Shown here piece after piece: positions 32,269-32,536 of a stretch of 32,536 nucleotides of DNA. The notes under the pieces are model-generated. The model worked only from the letters and a program-made list of their open reading frames with translations, ran no database searches and was not told the origin of the DNA. Positions within the stretch are counted from its first letter, which is position 1, and each line of letters starts with the position of its first letter. A program made the translations under genes and the position numbers. The stretch is from Acidobacteriota bacterium (GTDB lineage Bacteria; Acidobacteriota; Vicinamibacteria; Vicinamibacterales; 2-12-FULL-66-21), in contig QHWR01000028.1 of assembly GCA_003223835.1 (NCBI GenBank), forward strand, positions 1-32,536. The letters run 5' to 3'.

Positions 32269-32366
32269 CCGGGTTCGGGGTTCTGAGGGTTCGGGGTTCG
32301 CGGTCTGGTTCGAGGTTCAAGGTTCAAGGCTCTGGTTCGTGGTTTGGCGTTCGCCGTTCGGCGTTC
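32269..32366. repeat. degenerate GGTTC-type tandem repeats
   Basis: About 100 bases consist of near-repeats of GGTTC and CGTTCGGC (GGGTTCGGGG, GGTTCAAGGTTCAAGG, GCGTTCGGCGTTCGGCG). The composition is T/G-rich on the plus strand, unlike the flanking genes. Such tracts are common between acidobacterial genes; the origin is unknown. Confidence 0.55.
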
Positions 32367-32395
32367 GGCGCGTGCGGCCGTAAGCGGCACGCGCC
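32367..32395 (+). repeat. hairpin just before the S23-type gene
   Basis: GGCGCGTGC (32367-32375) is perfectly complementary to GCACGCGCC (32387-32395), with an 11-base loop. It ends one base before ATG 32396, so it could mask that start or favour ATG 32414. It could also be the remnant of a terminator or repeat. Confidence 0.5.
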
Positions 32396-32536
32396 ATGCC
32401 TCAGCTGATCGGCATGTCAACGATCAAATCGCACGAAGAGGTTGTCGCATGGCAGCTTAGCGAGGATCTGAAGGATCGCGTGTTTGAAATACTTGCGCGG
32501 CCGGCTGCGCTGAAAAATCTCGATTTTTGCGACAAC
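32396..32536 (+). CDS. four-helix-bundle protein (S23 / rRNA intervening-sequence family), partial
   Basis: A frame opens at ATG 32396 (or in-frame ATG 32414) and runs off the right edge after 47 codons. STIKSHEEVVAWQLSEDLKD and VFEILARPAAL match the first helix pair of the four-helix-bundle S23 family, recognised by the VWQ/AWQ motif. These proteins were first noted inside 23S rRNA intervening sequences of spirochaetes; most, as here, are free-standing and of unknown function. Codon use is less GC-rich than in the neighbouring genes (AAA, AAT, TTT, ATA appear), suggesting a different origin. The full family length is about 120 residues, so more than half is missing. Confidence 0.72.
   Translation, partial: MPQLIGMSTIKSHEEVVAWQLSEDLKDRVFEILARPAALKNLDFCDN

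Overview
The window looks like a chromosomal segment of a high-GC, Gram-negative bacterium, most likely an acidobacterium of the Vicinamibacteria type. The pointers are a stand-alone two-domain MacB/FtsX-like permease of the kind expanded in Acidobacteriota, many small acidobacterial-style conserved proteins, an outer-membrane lipoprotein carrier and a lipoprotein secretin (two membranes), and short intergenic CACAGAG, GCTCGCTCG and GGTTC repeats. This is inferred from gene content; no 16S gene is present. I see no rRNA, tRNA, CRISPR array, transposase or prophage module. Non-coding gaps are short, none above 300 bases. The gap at 888-1060 holds nothing I can name.

Layout. 1-887 (minus): a protein of 34-residue LPGG repeats cut by the window edge, and a small helical protein. 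1061-8865 (plus): a giant pseudokinase/coiled-coil/PEGA membrane protein with a broken last codon stretch; a tiny Cys-rich protein; a rhodanese-like protein lacking its cysteine, overlapping a PHP phosphoesterase that is a degenerate DNA polymerase X; then a LolA-like carrier overlapping a lipoprotein secretin. 8866-18472 (minus): one tightly packed cell-wall cluster, transcribed nagZ-ldcA-mpl-pxpB-pxpC-murB-murA, followed by an FtsX-type permease. It combines peptidoglycan recycling (NagZ, LdcA, Mpl), the first two UDP-MurNAc synthesis steps (MurA, MurB) and two 5-oxoprolinase subunits. MurA carries Asp in place of the fosfomycin-reactive Cys. Both nagZ and the permease are interrupted by what look like internal deletions of about 60 bases.

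18499-21613 (plus): a GHMP-family sugar kinase whose start and stop lie inside related CACAGAG repeats, then a full DNA polymerase X and a translationally coupled 69-residue protein. 21552-32193 (minus): a long, nearly gapless run starting with the conserved ffh-rpsP-khpA-rimM-trmD-rplS-rnhB translation/secretion order behind a strong sigma70-like promoter, and continuing with a TPR protein, a small two-helix membrane protein apparently without an ATG/GTG/TTG start, thiE, a RodZ-like protein, an uncharacterised helical protein and a polytopic membrane protein. At the right edge a four-helix-bundle (S23-type) gene begins on the plus strand behind GGTTC repeats and a hairpin.

The most interesting items are the cell-wall recycling cluster with embedded pxpBC and its Cys-to-Asp MurA, the paralogous pair of active and inactive PolX/PHP proteins, the LPGG repeat protein, and the repeat pair bracketing the GHMP kinase. 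Three separate genes are broken in 32 kb, so assembly error versus real decay should be settled first. I did not find a clear, self-contained new defence or mobile system.
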